Assembly: GCA_021811085.1 (NCBI GenBank)
Contig: JAJZPQ010000018.1
Coordinates: forward strand, 1-64,000
Reading direction: 5' to 3'
DNA: 64,000 bases
DNA from: Pseudomonadota bacterium
Lineage (GTDB): Bacteria > Pseudomonadota > Gammaproteobacteria > Burkholderiales > SG8-39
Positions within the stretch are counted from its first letter, which is position 1. Every line of letters begins with the position of its first letter. Of this stretch, positions 25,214 through 35,044 are shown piece by piece. The notes under the pieces are model-generated. The model saw only the letters and a list, made by a program, of their open reading frames with translations. It was not told the DNA's origin and did not search any database. Both the position numbers and the translations under genes were made by a program.

Positions 25214-25352
25214 TGCGGCGGAGCAGGGGTCCCGCCCACGGCCAAGTGGGGAACGGAAGGGGCCCCCACCCTTCCTCGGCGACCCGCGATCATGCCGGGC
25301 AATCGCCGACGGCGCACAGCTTAATGCACAGAATAGGATCGGAGGCGATAAC

Positions 25353-26078
25353 ATGACGAAAGTGCTCGAAGCGGAAGCGCTGCACACGTTCTACGGCAAA
25401 AGCCACATCCTTCACGGCGTGACCATGGAGGTGCGCGAAGGCGAAATCGTCACGCTGCTCGGACGCAATGGCGCGGGCAAGACGACCACCTTGAGGAGCC
25501 TGGTCGGGCTCACGCATGCGCGCGAGGGCGCGGTGCGCATCCTCGGCCATGCGACCACCGACTGGCCGTCCTACCGCATTGCGGGGCTGGGCGTGGGCTA
25601 CGTGCCGGAAGGGCGGCGCATTTTCGCCAATCTGACGGTGGAGGAGAACCTCAAGGTGCCGGTCGATCGTGCCGGACCGTGGAACATCCCGCGCGTCTAC
25701 CAGTTGTTTCCGCGCCTGGCCGAGCGTAAATCCAACAAAGGCCGGCAGCTCTCCGGCGGCGAACAGGAGATGCTCGCGATTGCCCGGGCGCTGCTGCTCA
25801 ACCCGAAAATATTGCTGCTCGACGAGCCCTCGCAAGGTCTTGCGCCCATCATCGTGCAGGACGTGTTCAACGTCGTCGTCGCCATGCGCAAGGAAGGCAT
25901 GTCGGTGTTGCTGGTCGAGCAGAATGTGCGTGCCGCGGTCGAGATCGCCGACCGCGCTTACGTGCTGGACGACGGCAAGGTCGTGTACGAGGGACCTGCT
26001 GCCGAGTTCGCCCAGGACGAGGAACGGGTGCGTGCGCTCGCCGGCGCCAGCGCCGAGAAATGGGAAGAGGTCGAGTAA
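25353..26078 (+). CDS. livF: LivF-type ATPase (operon 1)
   Basis: 241 aa. Canonical Walker A GRNGAGKTT, signature LSGGEQEML, Walker B LLLLDEPSQGLAP, and switch glutamine in LVEQNVRAAV as expected for LivF. It is separated from livG by about 140 bp that hold no recognised gene; the operon is probably continuous. A GC hairpin follows. Confidence 0.92.
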   Translation: MTKVLEAEALHTFYGKSHILHGVTMEVREGEIVTLLGRNGAGKTTTLRSLVGLTHAREGAVRILGHATTDWPSYRIAGLGVGYVPEGRRIFANLTVEENLKVPVDRAGPWNIPRVYQLFPRLAERKSNKGRQLSGGEQEMLAIARALLLNPKILLLDEPSQGLAPIIVQDVFNVVVAMRKEGMSVLLVEQNVRAAVEIADRAYVLDDGKVVYEGPAAEFAQDEERVRALAGASAEKWEEVE

Positions 26079-26092
26079 TTTCCTAGCCTAGC

Positions 26093-26124
26093 AGCGGGGT
26101 GCAGGCGTTCGCTTGCGCCCCGCT
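26093..26124 (+). terminator. Hairpin after livF
   Basis: AGCGGGG (26093-26099) pairs with CCCCGCT (26118-26124); the inner GCAGGC/GCTTGC part pairs partially. It starts 15 bp after the livF stop and likely ends the operon, though no U-tract is evident. Confidence 0.5.
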
Positions 26125-26467
26125 ACGCGCTGTCCGCGCGCGATGTATTATCTGCCGGCCTTGACCTGTCTCGGTCCGTGCCGGAACATTTCTATTCTTC
26201 GTGACCTGCGTCAACCCGAGGCGCTTCGAGCTGGCGCATTAATATAGGTGCTGCAAACGGTCGTATCCTTGCGATTGCTTTGAGTTCCAACCCGAAGTAT
26301 CCTCAGTTCCCCGACCACGGCATGGCTACACCTGAAGCGTTGCTCGGGCCGCGCACAACGGACTTCAACGAAGAAAAAGCGATGGGCTGCCCATACACGC
26401 GATTCACAGCATCGGACCTAGCGCGGCCTATGGGCGGCGCTTGCCGCCGGCGCCGAAGCGGATCAGC
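26125..26467. other. Intergenic region upstream of the GspE-like gene
   Basis: No gene supported. A 63-codon frame from 26280 lacks a ribosome site and family features. Promoter elements for the next gene should lie here; the AT-richer ATTAATATAGG at about 26,238-26,248 is the best -10 region candidate. Confidence 0.3.
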
Positions 26468-28969
26468 ATGAGCACGCCATCGCGACGCGCAAGCACGGCC
26501 GCAAAGCAGCTGCCTTGGCCCGCTCCGCCTTATTTCGAGTTCGCGCTCGAACGGGACGGCTCCGGCTGGGACGACTGCGTGCTGACGTTCCGCGACGGCA
26601 CCAAGTCCAGCGGCCGGCTGTACAGCTTCGAGGCGGATGCCGCCGAGCTGAGGTTCGAGCCGCAAGGCGGACGCGAGCCGGTCAGCATTCCGTTTTCCAT
26701 TCTGCTGAAACTGTACTTCCCCCGGCCGCTGGCGCTGCGGCGCGAAACCCTGCCGGCGGCTGCCACCGCTGCCGAGACCGACAGGCTCAGGCGTTCGGAG
26801 CGCTACTCGTTCCGGATCGAACTCGTGAACGGCGAACTGTTCCTGGGGACTACCCTGGGCTACGTCAGCGCGCTATGCGGTCTGTTTCTGTATTTTCCCG
26901 AGGCAAACGGCGATGTCGTGCGCTGTTTCGTGCCGGCCCAGGCGGCGAAAAACTGCAGCATCGATGCGCCGATCGGGCAGGTGCTGGTCGATCAGAACGC
27001 GGTTTCCGTCGAAGCCGTGGATGCCGCGTTGAACTTGCAGACCTTGCTGCGCACGCAAAAGCTTGGCCAATTCCTGACGCAGAACCGGATCGTGTCGCCG
27101 GACCAGCTGGAGACGGCGCTGGAACTCAAGCATAAACGCCCCAAGCAAAAGCTGGGCGAGGCCTTGGTGGAACTGGGCTTCATTTCCAGACCGGAACTGG
27201 AAATGGCGCTTGGGCGCGAGGCGCTGGAGCGCACGATGCCGATCGGGCAGATCCTGTCGAAAAAGATGGGCATCGTGGACGAGCAGGCGATCAACGGCGC
27301 CATGGCGAACAAGCTGGGCATACCGGTGGTCGACCTCAGGGCGAAGATCCCTCTCGACATACTCGCGCGGATTCCGGCGGCCCTCGCGCATCGCCGCCGC
27401 GTGATGCCGCTATGCGAAGCCGAAGGCGCGCTGATCGTGGCGGTCGAGAATCCGATGGACGGCGCAGTGCTGGAAGAATTGCGTGCGCTCACACGCATGA
27501 AAATCCTGCCGGTGTCCGCCTCGGCAGAGGACATTACTAATTCGCTCGCGAACCATTACGGTCCGGCGCCGAGCCTCGGCGTCACCACGCCACCCATCAT
27601 CGATCGCCGGAAAGCGCCGCGCACGACGACCCGGACGGGCGATCCGATGGCGAGTACCGTAGCCGGCGTGCAGGAGTTGATGTCCCGCCTTGCGGCCGAG
27701 AGCGGCAACCAGGATATTGCGGAGCAGCAGGCGGTCAGCAGCGACAGCGCGCTGGTCGGGCTGGTCAACCGCATCATCATCGACGCGGTCGAGCAAAAGG
27801 CGTCCGACATCCATATCGAAGCCAACCTCGGCCCGAAGACGACGCGCGTGCGCTTTCGCAAAGACGGCAACCTGGTCGACTATCTGGAGCTGCCCGCCCA
27901 GTTTCGCAACGCGGTCGTATCCAGAATCAAGATCATGAGCCAGCTCGACATCACCGAGCGGCGTAAACCCCAGGACGGCAAGATCGACTTCAGCCGCTTC
28001 GGCCCGGCGGCGGTGGAATTGCGCATCGCGACCGTTCCCACCACCGGTGGTTTGGAAGACGTGGTCATGCGCGTGCTTGCAGCGGCGAAGCCGGTTTCAA
28101 TAGATGAACTCGGCCTGGAGACGGGGGTTCTGAATTCGATCATGCGGCTCATATCCAAGCCGCACGGCCTGTTCCTCGTCTGCGGCCCGACGGGCTCGGG
28201 AAAGACCACCACGTTGCACTCCCTGCTCGCCTTTCTGAACACGGACGAGCGCAAGATCTGGACCGCCGAGGATCCGATCGAGATTACCCAGGCCGGCCTG
28301 CGCCAGGTTCAAGTCAATGCCAAGATCGGCTGGACCTTTGCCGTTGCCATGCGCAGCTTCATGCGCGCCGACCCCGACGTCATCATGGTCGGCGAAATGC
28401 GCGATGCAGAAACCGCGAAAATCGGCATCGAGGCGTCGCTCACGGGTCACTTGGTGCTGTCGACCCTGCACACCAACAGCGCGGCGGAAAGTATCGTGCG
28501 CCTGCTCGACCTGGGCATGGATCCGTTCAACTTCGCCGACGCGCTGCTGGGCGTATTGGGCGAACGCCTGGCGCGGCGTCTTTGCCCTAAGTGCAAGAGC
28601 GCGTACCAGCCGACTGCGGCGGAACTCGAGGAATTGTTGCTGCAATATTGCCGCGAGACCGATATCGATCCGGCCAAGCAGATGAAAGTCTGGAACGAGC
28701 GCCACGGCGGCACCGACGGAAAAATTAAGCTGTACCGCCCACAGGGCTGCGAGCACTGCGATCGGACCGGATACCAAGGCAGGATCGGCTTATACGAACT
28801 GCTGGTGGCGGACCCCGCAATCAAGCGGCTGCTGCAATCCAGGGCTCACGTCGCGGACGTGAAAAGCGCGGCGCTCAGCGCCGGCATGCGCACGCTCAAG
28901 CAGGACGGCATAGAAAAAGTCCTGCAGGGTGTCACCGACGTGCAGCAGGTCAACGCGGTGTGCAACTGA
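26468..28969 (+). CDS. GspE/PilB-family secretion ATPase with extended N-terminus, orphan
   Basis: 833 aa, longer than usual PilB/GspE (about 500-570). Residues 1-150 hold two related beta modules (FRDGTKSSGRLYSFEADAAEL and LVNGELFLGTTLG...). Residues 165-290 contain four units of the form (I/L)GxxLxxxxxxxxxxLxxAL, like the c-di-GMP-binding MshEN motifs. The ATPase core has Walker A GPTGSGKTTT near residue 575, Walker B LVLSTLHTNSA-type histidine box, and a CPKC...CEHC zinc finger. No pilin, inner-membrane platform or secretin gene is nearby, so its machine is encoded elsewhere. Confidence 0.88.
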   Translation: MSTPSRRASTAAKQLPWPAPPYFEFALERDGSGWDDCVLTFRDGTKSSGRLYSFEADAAELRFEPQGGREPVSIPFSILLKLYFPRPLALRRETLPAAATAAETDRLRRSERYSFRIELVNGELFLGTTLGYVSALCGLFLYFPEANGDVVRCFVPAQAAKNCSIDAPIGQVLVDQNAVSVEAVDAALNLQTLLRTQKLGQFLTQNRIVSPDQLETALELKHKRPKQKLGEALVELGFISRPELEMALGREALERTMPIGQILSKKMGIVDEQAINGAMANKLGIPVVDLRAKIPLDILARIPAALAHRRRVMPLCEAEGALIVAVENPMDGAVLEELRALTRMKILPVSASAEDITNSLANHYGPAPSLGVTTPPIIDRRKAPRTTTRTGDPMASTVAGVQELMSRLAAESGNQDIAEQQAVSSDSALVGLVNRIIIDAVEQKASDIHIEANLGPKTTRVRFRKDGNLVDYLELPAQFRNAVVSRIKIMSQLDITERRKPQDGKIDFSRFGPAAVELRIATVPTTGGLEDVVMRVLAAAKPVSIDELGLETGVLNSIMRLISKPHGLFLVCGPTGSGKTTTLHSLLAFLNTDERKIWTAEDPIEITQAGLRQVQVNAKIGWTFAVAMRSFMRADPDVIMVGEMRDAETAKIGIEASLTGHLVLSTLHTNSAAESIVRLLDLGMDPFNFADALLGVLGERLARRLCPKCKSAYQPTAAELEELLLQYCRETDIDPAKQMKVWNERHGGTDGKIKLYRPQGCEHCDRTGYQGRIGLYELLVADPAIKRLLQSRAHVADVKSAALSAGMRTLKQDGIEKVLQGVTDVQQVNAVCN

Positions 28970-29004
28970 ATTCTTTCTGAGGCACGGACGGCGCCGGCGT
29001 CGCC

Positions 29005-29886
29005 TCAGGCGCCGATGAAATCCCGGATCAGGCGATTCAGCCTCTCCGGCTCTTCGTGCATGACCCAGTGCGAGGCCTGCCGCAGCCGCTCGATACGCAA
29101 ATCGGGGACGCAGGCCTCGAGCCCGTCCAGATTCCCCGGCAGCAGCGCCTGGTCGCGCATACCCCAAACCACCAGCGTCGGCACGCGCACCATGAAGTCG
29201 GCGGCGTCGAGCTGCAGCGCGCGCGCGCCGGGGTCGTCTCCGATCGGCGGGTACAGCGGCGAAGCGCGGTAATAGTTGAGACTGCCGGTAAGCGCGCCCG
29301 GCTGCGACCAAGCCTCGATATAGGCCGCCTTCTCCGCCGGATCGATCGCACCGCCGCCCCAGCCTTCCAGGGTCATTTTCACCAGGCGCTCGTAATTGTT
29401 CTGCGACAGCACGCGCTCGGCCTTTTCGCTGCGCAGCAGGTTCATGTACTGGCTTGCCTCTGCCTGCGCCGGGTTATGCGCCAGTTCGCGCGCGAACGTG
29501 ACCGGGTGCGGCGAGTTGACGATGACGAGCTTGCTCAGGGTCTGCGGCTGCGCCATGGCGTAGGCCCAGGCCACGGCCCCGCCCCAGTCGTGCGCGACCA
29601 GCACGAATTTCTTGTGCCCTAGATGCTCGGCGAGCTGGCGCACATCCTCGATCAGGATGCGCGCTTTGTATTGCTTCACGTCGGCCGGGCGGTCGGAGAG
29701 ATTGAAGCCGCGCAGATCGGGCGCCACCGCAAGATGGTCGCGGCCGAGATCCTCCAGCTGCTTTTTCCAGCAATACCAGAACTCCGGAAAGCCGTGCAGG
29801 AACAGGACCAGCGGCCCCGCTCCTGCGTGTGCGTAGTGCAGGCGCACGCCGTTGACGCTGGCGTAATCGTGGTGAATGACGGTCAA
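29005..29886 (-). CDS. Alpha/beta hydrolase, epoxide hydrolase/dehalogenase type
   Basis: 293 aa. The oxyanion HGFPEFWYCW and nucleophile elbow VAHDWGGAVAW (Asp nucleophile) place it with epoxide hydrolases and haloacid dehalogenases. The acid lies near VVWGMRDQALLP and the catalytic His in ASHWVMHEEP. It is 10 bp downstream of the enoyl-CoA hydratase gene and is probably the last gene of the ligase-hydratase-hydrolase operon. Natural substrate not predictable. Confidence 0.87.
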   Translation of the reverse strand: MTVIHHDYASVNGVRLHYAHAGAGPLVLFLHGFPEFWYCWKKQLEDLGRDHLAVAPDLRGFNLSDRPADVKQYKARILIEDVRQLAEHLGHKKFVLVAHDWGGAVAWAYAMAQPQTLSKLVIVNSPHPVTFARELAHNPAQAEASQYMNLLRSEKAERVLSQNNYERLVKMTLEGWGGGAIDPAEKAAYIEAWSQPGALTGSLNYYRASPLYPPIGDDPGARALQLDAADFMVRVPTLVVWGMRDQALLPGNLDGLEACVPDLRIERLRQASHWVMHEEPERLNRLIRDFIGA

Positions 29887-29896
29887 CGCGGATCCG

Positions 29897-30664
29897 TCAA
29901 TCGAATCGACTGAAATCGGGCTTGCGCTTTTCGAGAAAGGCGCTGAACGCTTCCTTCGCCTCGGGCGAATTCAGGCGCTGGCCGAACTGCTCGGATTCCA
30001 GCTTGATCTGCTGCAGCACGGCGGCCATCTGGCCTTGTTTCATCAGCCGCTTGGTGATGCGCAGCGCTGCGGCCGGCTTGCCCGCGAGTTTTTTCGCCTG
30101 CGCCAGGGCGGTATCCAGCAGCTGGCCTTCCGCCACCACTTCGGTGACCAGGCCCAGTTCCTTCGCCTTGTGCGCGTCGAAAGGTTCGCCCAGCAGCAGC
30201 AGTTCGGCCGCGCGCTGATAGCCGGCGAGCGCGGGCAGCAGCAGGCTGGACCCGGCCTCCGGCACCAGCCCGAGATTGACGAACGGCAACTGCAGGCGCG
30301 CGTTCGGCGCCGCATATACCAGGTCGCAGTGCAGCAGCATGGTCGTGCCTATGCCCACGGCCGCACCCGCCACCGCCGCGACAATCGGCTTTTGCGCCTG
30401 GCTGATGCCGTACAGGAATTGGAACACCGGGCGTTTATCGTCGCGCGGCGGATTGTCGAGAAAATCCTGCAGGTCGTTGCCCGAGGTGAACAAGTCGCTC
30501 TTGCCGTGGATCAGCAGCACGCGCACGCCGGCATCGGCCTCCGCTGCCTGAATCGCATCGGCCATGGCCTGGTACATGGCGGCGGTGAGCGCGTTCTTCT
30601 TGTCCGGGCGGTCGATCTCTATGCGCGCGACGCCGCCTTTGGTTTCGGTGAGGATATGGCTCAT
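29897..30664 (-). CDS. Enoyl-CoA hydratase/isomerase family protein
   Basis: 255 aa from ATG 30664. Crotonase fold: the oxyanion-hole region LFTSGNDLQDFL and AAVAGAAVGIGTTMLLHCDLVYAA, then FVNLGLVPEAGSSLLLPALAGYQRAAELLLLGE. Only the second of the two canonical catalytic glutamates is at its usual place (VPEAG); the first site reads GIGTTM, so it may be an isomerase- or thioesterase-like member. It lies 26 bp downstream of an acyl-CoA ligase gene, supporting a joint acyl-CoA pathway. Confidence 0.87.
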   Translation of the reverse strand: MSHILTETKGGVARIEIDRPDKKNALTAAMYQAMADAIQAAEADAGVRVLLIHGKSDLFTSGNDLQDFLDNPPRDDKRPVFQFLYGISQAQKPIVAAVAGAAVGIGTTMLLHCDLVYAAPNARLQLPFVNLGLVPEAGSSLLLPALAGYQRAAELLLLGEPFDAHKAKELGLVTEVVAEGQLLDTALAQAKKLAGKPAAALRITKRLMKQGQMAAVLQQIKLESEQFGQRLNSPEAKEAFSAFLEKRKPDFSRFD

Positions 30665-30690
30665 GGGTGCTGGGCGGTTCGCGGCAGACC

Positions 30691-32355
30691 TCAGGCGGTC
30701 GGCAGCTTGTGGCCCTTGAAGTCCTCGCGCAGCTTGGTCTTCAGCAACTTGCCGGTCGCGGTGTGCGGCAGCTGCTCCACGAACACCACGTCGTCGGGCA
30801 TCCACCACTTCGCGATTTTGCCTTCATAGAACTTGAGCAGTTCTTCGCGCGTGACCTCGGCGCCGGGCTTTTTCACCACGATCAGCAGCGGCCGCTCGTC
30901 CCACTTCGGATGGAAACAGCCGATCACCGCCGCCTCCGCAACCGCGGGGTGCCCGACCGCGATGTTTTCGAGTTCGATGGTGCTGATCCATTCGCCGCCG
31001 GTCTTGATCACGTCCTTGGATCGGTCGGTGATCTGCATGTACCCGTCGGGGTCGATGGTGGCGACGTCGCCGGTCGGAAACCAGCCCTGACCGTGCTCGT
31101 CGCGGCGCAAGGGATCCCCGCCTTCGCCCTTGAAATAGCTGCTGGTGATCCAGGGACCGCGCACCAGCAGATCGCCGAATACCTTGCCGTCCCAGGGCAG
31201 TTCCTTGCCTTCGCCGTCGACGATTTTCATGTCGGCGCCGTAGATGTTGTGGCCCTGCTTCGCCTGGATCGCAAGCTTTTGCTCCTTGGGCAGATTCAGA
31301 TGCTTGGCCTTGAACGTGCACACCGTGCCGAGCGGGCTCATCTCGGTCATGCCCCAGGCATGCAGCACCTGCACACCGTACTCCTCCTGGAACGTCTTGA
31401 TCATCGCGAGCGGGGCAGCCGAGCCGCCGATGACCGTGCGGTTCATGGTGCTGAACTTGAGCTTGTTCTGCCCCATGTACATCAGCAGCGCCAGCCACAC
31501 CGTCGGCACGCCCGCCGACACCGTGACTTTCTCCGCTTCGAACAGCTCGTACAGGCTCTTGCCGTCGAGCGCGGCGCCCGGAAACACCAGCTTAGCGCCG
31601 ACCATGGCGCAGCCATACGGCAGGCTCCAGGCGTTGGCATGGAACATCGGCACCACCGGCAGCATCACGTCGCGCGCGGAAATGTTGAGCGCGTCGGGCA
31701 GCGCCGCCGCGAATGCGTGGATCACGGTCGAGCGGTGCGAGTAGAGCACGCCCTTGGGGTTGCCGGTGGTGCCGGACGTGTAGCATAAAGACGAGGCGGT
31801 GTACTCGTCCAGCTGCGGCCATTCGTAGACGCCGTTCTCGGCCGCGACCAGCTCCTCGTAGCACAGCAGATTGGGCAGGTTGAGCTTGGGCATGTGCGCG
31901 CGATCGGTCATCGCGATCCAGCCTTTCACGCCCTTGCATGCGGGCGCGAGCTTTTCCACCAGCGGCGCAAACGTGAGATCGAACAGCATGTAGCCGTCTT
32001 CGGCGTGGTTGATGATGTAGACCAGCTGTTCCGGGAACAGGCGCGGATTGACGGTGTGCATCACCGCGCCCATGCCCGAGATGCCGTAGAAGGCCTCGAA
32101 ATGGCGGTAGCCGTTCCAGGCGAGCGTGCCGACGCGGTCGCTCTCCTTTACCCCGAGCCGGGCGAGCGCCTGCGCGAGCTGGCGCGCGCGCTTGTGCGCA
32201 TCGCGGTAAGTGTAGCGGTGCAGCGCGCCGCTGCCGTCCGCGGCCGGGCCTTCGACCTTGCGCGACACGATTTCGGTGTCGCCGTGGTGCCGGCTGGCGT
32301 GGACGAGAAGTGAAGATATGAGCAGGGGAACATCCTGGATCAGGCCGCGCAGCAT
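30691..32355 (-). CDS. Acyl-CoA ligase, DmdB-like / medium-to-long-chain
   Basis: 554 aa from ATG 32355, with GGAG six bases upstream; a TTG four codons earlier is less likely. Motifs: [60 protein letters not shown] and C-terminal lysine in [15 protein letters not shown]. Overall layout matches the 3-methylmercaptopropionyl-CoA ligase/medium-chain group. It starts a three-gene operon divergent from the second Liv operon, with an FNR-like box between them. Confidence 0.9.
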   Translation of the reverse strand: MLRGLIQDVPLLISSLLVHASRHHGDTEIVSRKVEGPAADGSGALHRYTYRDAHKRARQLAQALARLGVKESDRVGTLAWNGYRHFEAFYGISGMGAVMHTVNPRLFPEQLVYIINHAEDGYMLFDLTFAPLVEKLAPACKGVKGWIAMTDRAHMPKLNLPNLLCYEELVAAENGVYEWPQLDEYTASSLCYTSGTTGNPKGVLYSHRSTVIHAFAAALPDALNISARDVMLPVVPMFHANAWSLPYGCAMVGAKLVFPGAALDGKSLYELFEAEKVTVSAGVPTVWLALLMYMGQNKLKFSTMNRTVIGGSAAPLAMIKTFQEEYGVQVLHAWGMTEMSPLGTVCTFKAKHLNLPKEQKLAIQAKQGHNIYGADMKIVDGEGKELPWDGKVFGDLLVRGPWITSSYFKGEGGDPLRRDEHGQGWFPTGDVATIDPDGYMQITDRSKDVIKTGGEWISTIELENIAVGHPAVAEAAVIGCFHPKWDERPLLIVVKKPGAEVTREELLKFYEGKIAKWWMPDDVVFVEQLPHTATGKLLKTKLREDFKGHKLPTA

Positions 32356-32512
32356 GGTTTTCTCCAATGAAAACAGAAAATCTCGACAGACGGCGCAAGT
32401 TACCCTGCCGCAGAAACGGTGTCAATCAAGGTCGGGGATCGGGCCAGCTTATCCGCTGCACGGCGCACGGCCGGCAGCCGGGAGGCGCGCCCATCGGTCG
32501 GCCCGAGGATGT

Positions 32513-32526
32513 TTGATCTAAGTCAA
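32513..32526. promoter_or_regulatory. FNR/Dnr-like box
   Basis: TTGATCTAAGTCAA, one mismatch from TTGAT-N4-ATCAA. It lies between the divergent acyl-CoA ligase (start 32355) and the binding-protein gene (start 32687), suggesting anaerobic control of either operon. Confidence 0.55.
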
Positions 32527-32686
32527 GACATGATGTACCCTCCAAGATGACACTTGCCACTTGTTCCCTGACCGACCTGACCTCAGTGCAGACCGTAAGC
32601 GCCTGAGGCAGCCGTGCAGATCGAAAAACCGGCAGTAAGTTAGTCAGCGCCTCTTCTCGCAGGAGGCCAAACAAAGAGGAGTAGCC

Positions 32687-33985
32687 ATGAAAATGACCTT
32701 TAACCGGGTGTTGCTTGCGGGCGTGATCGCATCTGCATTGGTCGCGCCCTCCGTCTTAGCCGCCGAAACCCTCAAGATTGCCTATATCGATCCGCTTTCC
32801 GGGGCATTTGCGAACGTCGGCGAGGCCGGACTGAAGCATTTCGAGTTCGTCGCCGCCGACATCAACAAGCGCAAGCTTGCCGGGGACGTGAAGTTCGAAA
32901 TCGTGCCGTTCGACAACAAGGTCAGCCCGCAGGAAAGCCTGAACGTGCTGAAGAAGGTGGAAGACCAGGGCATCCGCTACATCACCCAGGGCAACAGTTC
33001 CGGTGTCGCCGGCGTGCTGATCGATGCCGTGAACAAATACAACGAGCGCAATCCGGGCAAATCGATTCTCTATCTCAACTATGCTGCGGTGGATCCGGAT
33101 TTCACCAACTCCAAGTGCAGCTTCTGGCACTTCCGCTTCGACGCCAACAGCGACATGAAGATGGAAGCCCTGACCGATTTCATTGCCAAGGACCCGAAGA
33201 TCAAGAAGGTCTATCTGATCAACCAGAATTATTCCTTCGGCCAGGCGGTGAGCCGCGCGGCGAAGGAGTACCTGAAGCGCAAGCGCCCCGACATCCAGGT
33301 CGTCGGCGACGACCTGCACCCGATCGGTCAGGTGAAGGACTTCGCGCCGTATGTCGCGAAGATCAAGGCCTCGGGCGCCGACATCGTCATCACCGGGAAC
33401 TGGGGCAACGATATCTCCCTGCTGATCAAGGCGGCCAAGGACGCCGGCCTGAATGCGCCGTTCTACACCTACTACGGCGGCGGGATCGGCGCGCTGTCCT
33501 CGATGGGCGATGCGGCCGACGGCAAAGTGAAGCAGATCACCGAATGGCACGCCAACATCCGTCCGAACAAGACGGAGAAATACGCCAACGCGTTCGACGC
33601 CAAGTACGGCGGCCCGCCGGCGAACATCAGCTTCTACTACCTGCGCGTCAACAACGAAATGTACATGCTGGCCAAGGCGATCAAGGAAGCGAAGTCGACC
33701 GATCCCAAGGCGGTCGCGCACAAGCTCGAAGGCATGAAGTACGAAGCCGACACCGGCGAGGTCGAAATGCGCGCCACCGACCACCAGCTGATCCAGCCGC
33801 TGTATATTTCGACCGCCGCCAAGGCCTATCACAATCCGAAAGACCCGAAGACGGCCAAGTTCAAGGGCACCGACCCAGAAGTCAAGTACGACCAGGACGA
33901 CAGTGGCTACGGCTTCAAGACCGACGCCCGCATCGAGGCCTACGTCACCGTGCAGCCGACTTCCTGCCATATGAAGCGGCCCTGA
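32687..33985 (+). CDS. ABC transporter substrate-binding protein, HAAT family (operon 2)
   Basis: 432 aa. Sec-type signal peptide (MKMTFNRVLLAGVIASALVAPSVLA, cleavage before AETL). Mature part is a LivK-like periplasmic binding protein: LKIAYIDPLSGAFANVGEAGLKHFEFVAADINKR and VYLINQNYSFGQAV. A good ribosome site (AGAGGAG) precedes the ATG. It leads the second Liv operon next to acyl-CoA genes, so the ligand may be an organic acid fed into that pathway. Not closely alike in sequence to the operon 1 binding protein. Confidence 0.9.
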   Translation: MKMTFNRVLLAGVIASALVAPSVLAAETLKIAYIDPLSGAFANVGEAGLKHFEFVAADINKRKLAGDVKFEIVPFDNKVSPQESLNVLKKVEDQGIRYITQGNSSGVAGVLIDAVNKYNERNPGKSILYLNYAAVDPDFTNSKCSFWHFRFDANSDMKMEALTDFIAKDPKIKKVYLINQNYSFGQAVSRAAKEYLKRKRPDIQVVGDDLHPIGQVKDFAPYVAKIKASGADIVITGNWGNDISLLIKAAKDAGLNAPFYTYYGGGIGALSSMGDAADGKVKQITEWHANIRPNKTEKYANAFDAKYGGPPANISFYYLRVNNEMYMLAKAIKEAKSTDPKAVAHKLEGMKYEADTGEVEMRATDHQLIQPLYISTAAKAYHNPKDPKTAKFKGTDPEVKYDQDDSGYGFKTDARIEAYVTVQPTSCHMKRP

Positions 33986-34008
33986 GCACCGCTGTGTTTA
34001 GTTGATTC

Positions 34009-34036
34009 AATGGCCGGGCACATCTGCCCGGCCATT
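34009..34036 (+). terminator. Hairpin between binding-protein and permease genes, operon 2
   Basis: Perfect 12-bp stem AATGGCCGGGCA with its complement around CATC, 24 bp after the stop, followed by a T-rich stretch. It mirrors the hairpin at the same place in operon 1 and probably lowers permease expression relative to the binding protein. Confidence 0.7.
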
Positions 34037-34084
34037 GTTTGTGCGGTTTGATTTTCCCGAACCCTGGTCCCGGAATCCAGCGCC

Positions 34085-35032
34085 ATGGAATTCTTCCTGA
34101 TTTCGATGCTGAACAGCATTTCCTACGGGCTGCTGCTGTTCATGCTTTCGTCCGGACTGACCATCATTTTCAGCATGATGGGCGTCCTCAATTTCGCGCA
34201 TGCGAGCTTCTACATGCTCGGCGCCTATTTCGCCTATCAGATCAGCGGCTGGATCGGATTCTGGCCGGCGCTTGCAATTGCGCCGCTGCTGGTCGGCGCG
34301 GTCGGCATGGCGGTTGAACGCTATGGCCTGCGCACGGTGCACAAGTTCGGCCACGTGGCCGAGCTTCTGTTCACTTTCGGGCTCGCCTATCTGATCGACG
34401 AGGCGGTACACCTGATTTGGGGGCGCTCGTCGGTTCCGTATGCGGTGCCGCCTTCCCTGGACGGCGCGGCATTTACCCTGTTTTCGACCGAATATCCGAT
34501 TTACCGCGTGTTCATGATGGCGGTGTCGATCAGCATGCTGATCGGCATCTATCTCACGCTGACGCGCAGCCGCATCGGACTGGTGATCCAGGCCGCGCTC
34601 ACGCACCCGCAGACGGTAGAAACCCTGGGGCACAATGTGCCGCGCGTGTTCATGCTGGTGTTCGGCGGCGGTTCCGCACTGGCCGGGCTGGCCGGGGTGA
34701 TCGGCGGCAATGCGTTCATCACCGAACCTGGCATGGCCGCGGCAGTCGGCCCCATCGTGTTCGTGGTCGTAGTCGTGGGCGGCATGGGCTCGCTCGTCGG
34801 GGCGTTCCTCGCATCGCTCCTGATCGGCGTGATCCAGACGTTCTCGGTCGCGCTCGATTACTCCTTCGTCAACCTGTTCGCGAAGCTCGGCATCACCATT
34901 GGCCCGAATACGCCGCTGGCGGCGCTATGGGACCTCACCATTTCGCAGACGGCGCCGGTGCTGCCCTACCTGCTGATGGTGCTGATGCTGATCTTCCGGC
35001 CCAAGGGTATCCTGGGAACACGGGAAGGCTAG
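34085..35032 (+). CDS. livH: LivH-type permease (operon 2)
   Basis: 315 aa. LivH landmarks include LNSISYGLLLFMLSSGLTIIFSMMGVLNFAHASFYMLGAY and the cytoplasmic loop GHNVPRVFMLVFGGGSALAGLAG. About eight membrane helices. It is followed by livM after 12 bp. Confidence 0.92.
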   Translation: MEFFLISMLNSISYGLLLFMLSSGLTIIFSMMGVLNFAHASFYMLGAYFAYQISGWIGFWPALAIAPLLVGAVGMAVERYGLRTVHKFGHVAELLFTFGLAYLIDEAVHLIWGRSSVPYAVPPSLDGAAFTLFSTEYPIYRVFMMAVSISMLIGIYLTLTRSRIGLVIQAALTHPQTVETLGHNVPRVFMLVFGGGSALAGLAGVIGGNAFITEPGMAAAVGPIVFVVVVVGGMGSLVGAFLASLLIGVIQTFSVALDYSFVNLFAKLGITIGPNTPLAALWDLTISQTAPVLPYLLMVLMLIFRPKGILGTREG

Positions 35033-35044
35033 GCGCGATCCATA

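Noticed and set aside
26280-26471. 63-codon frame upstream of the GspE-like gene
   Set aside because: No ribosome site, no family, overlaps the real start.
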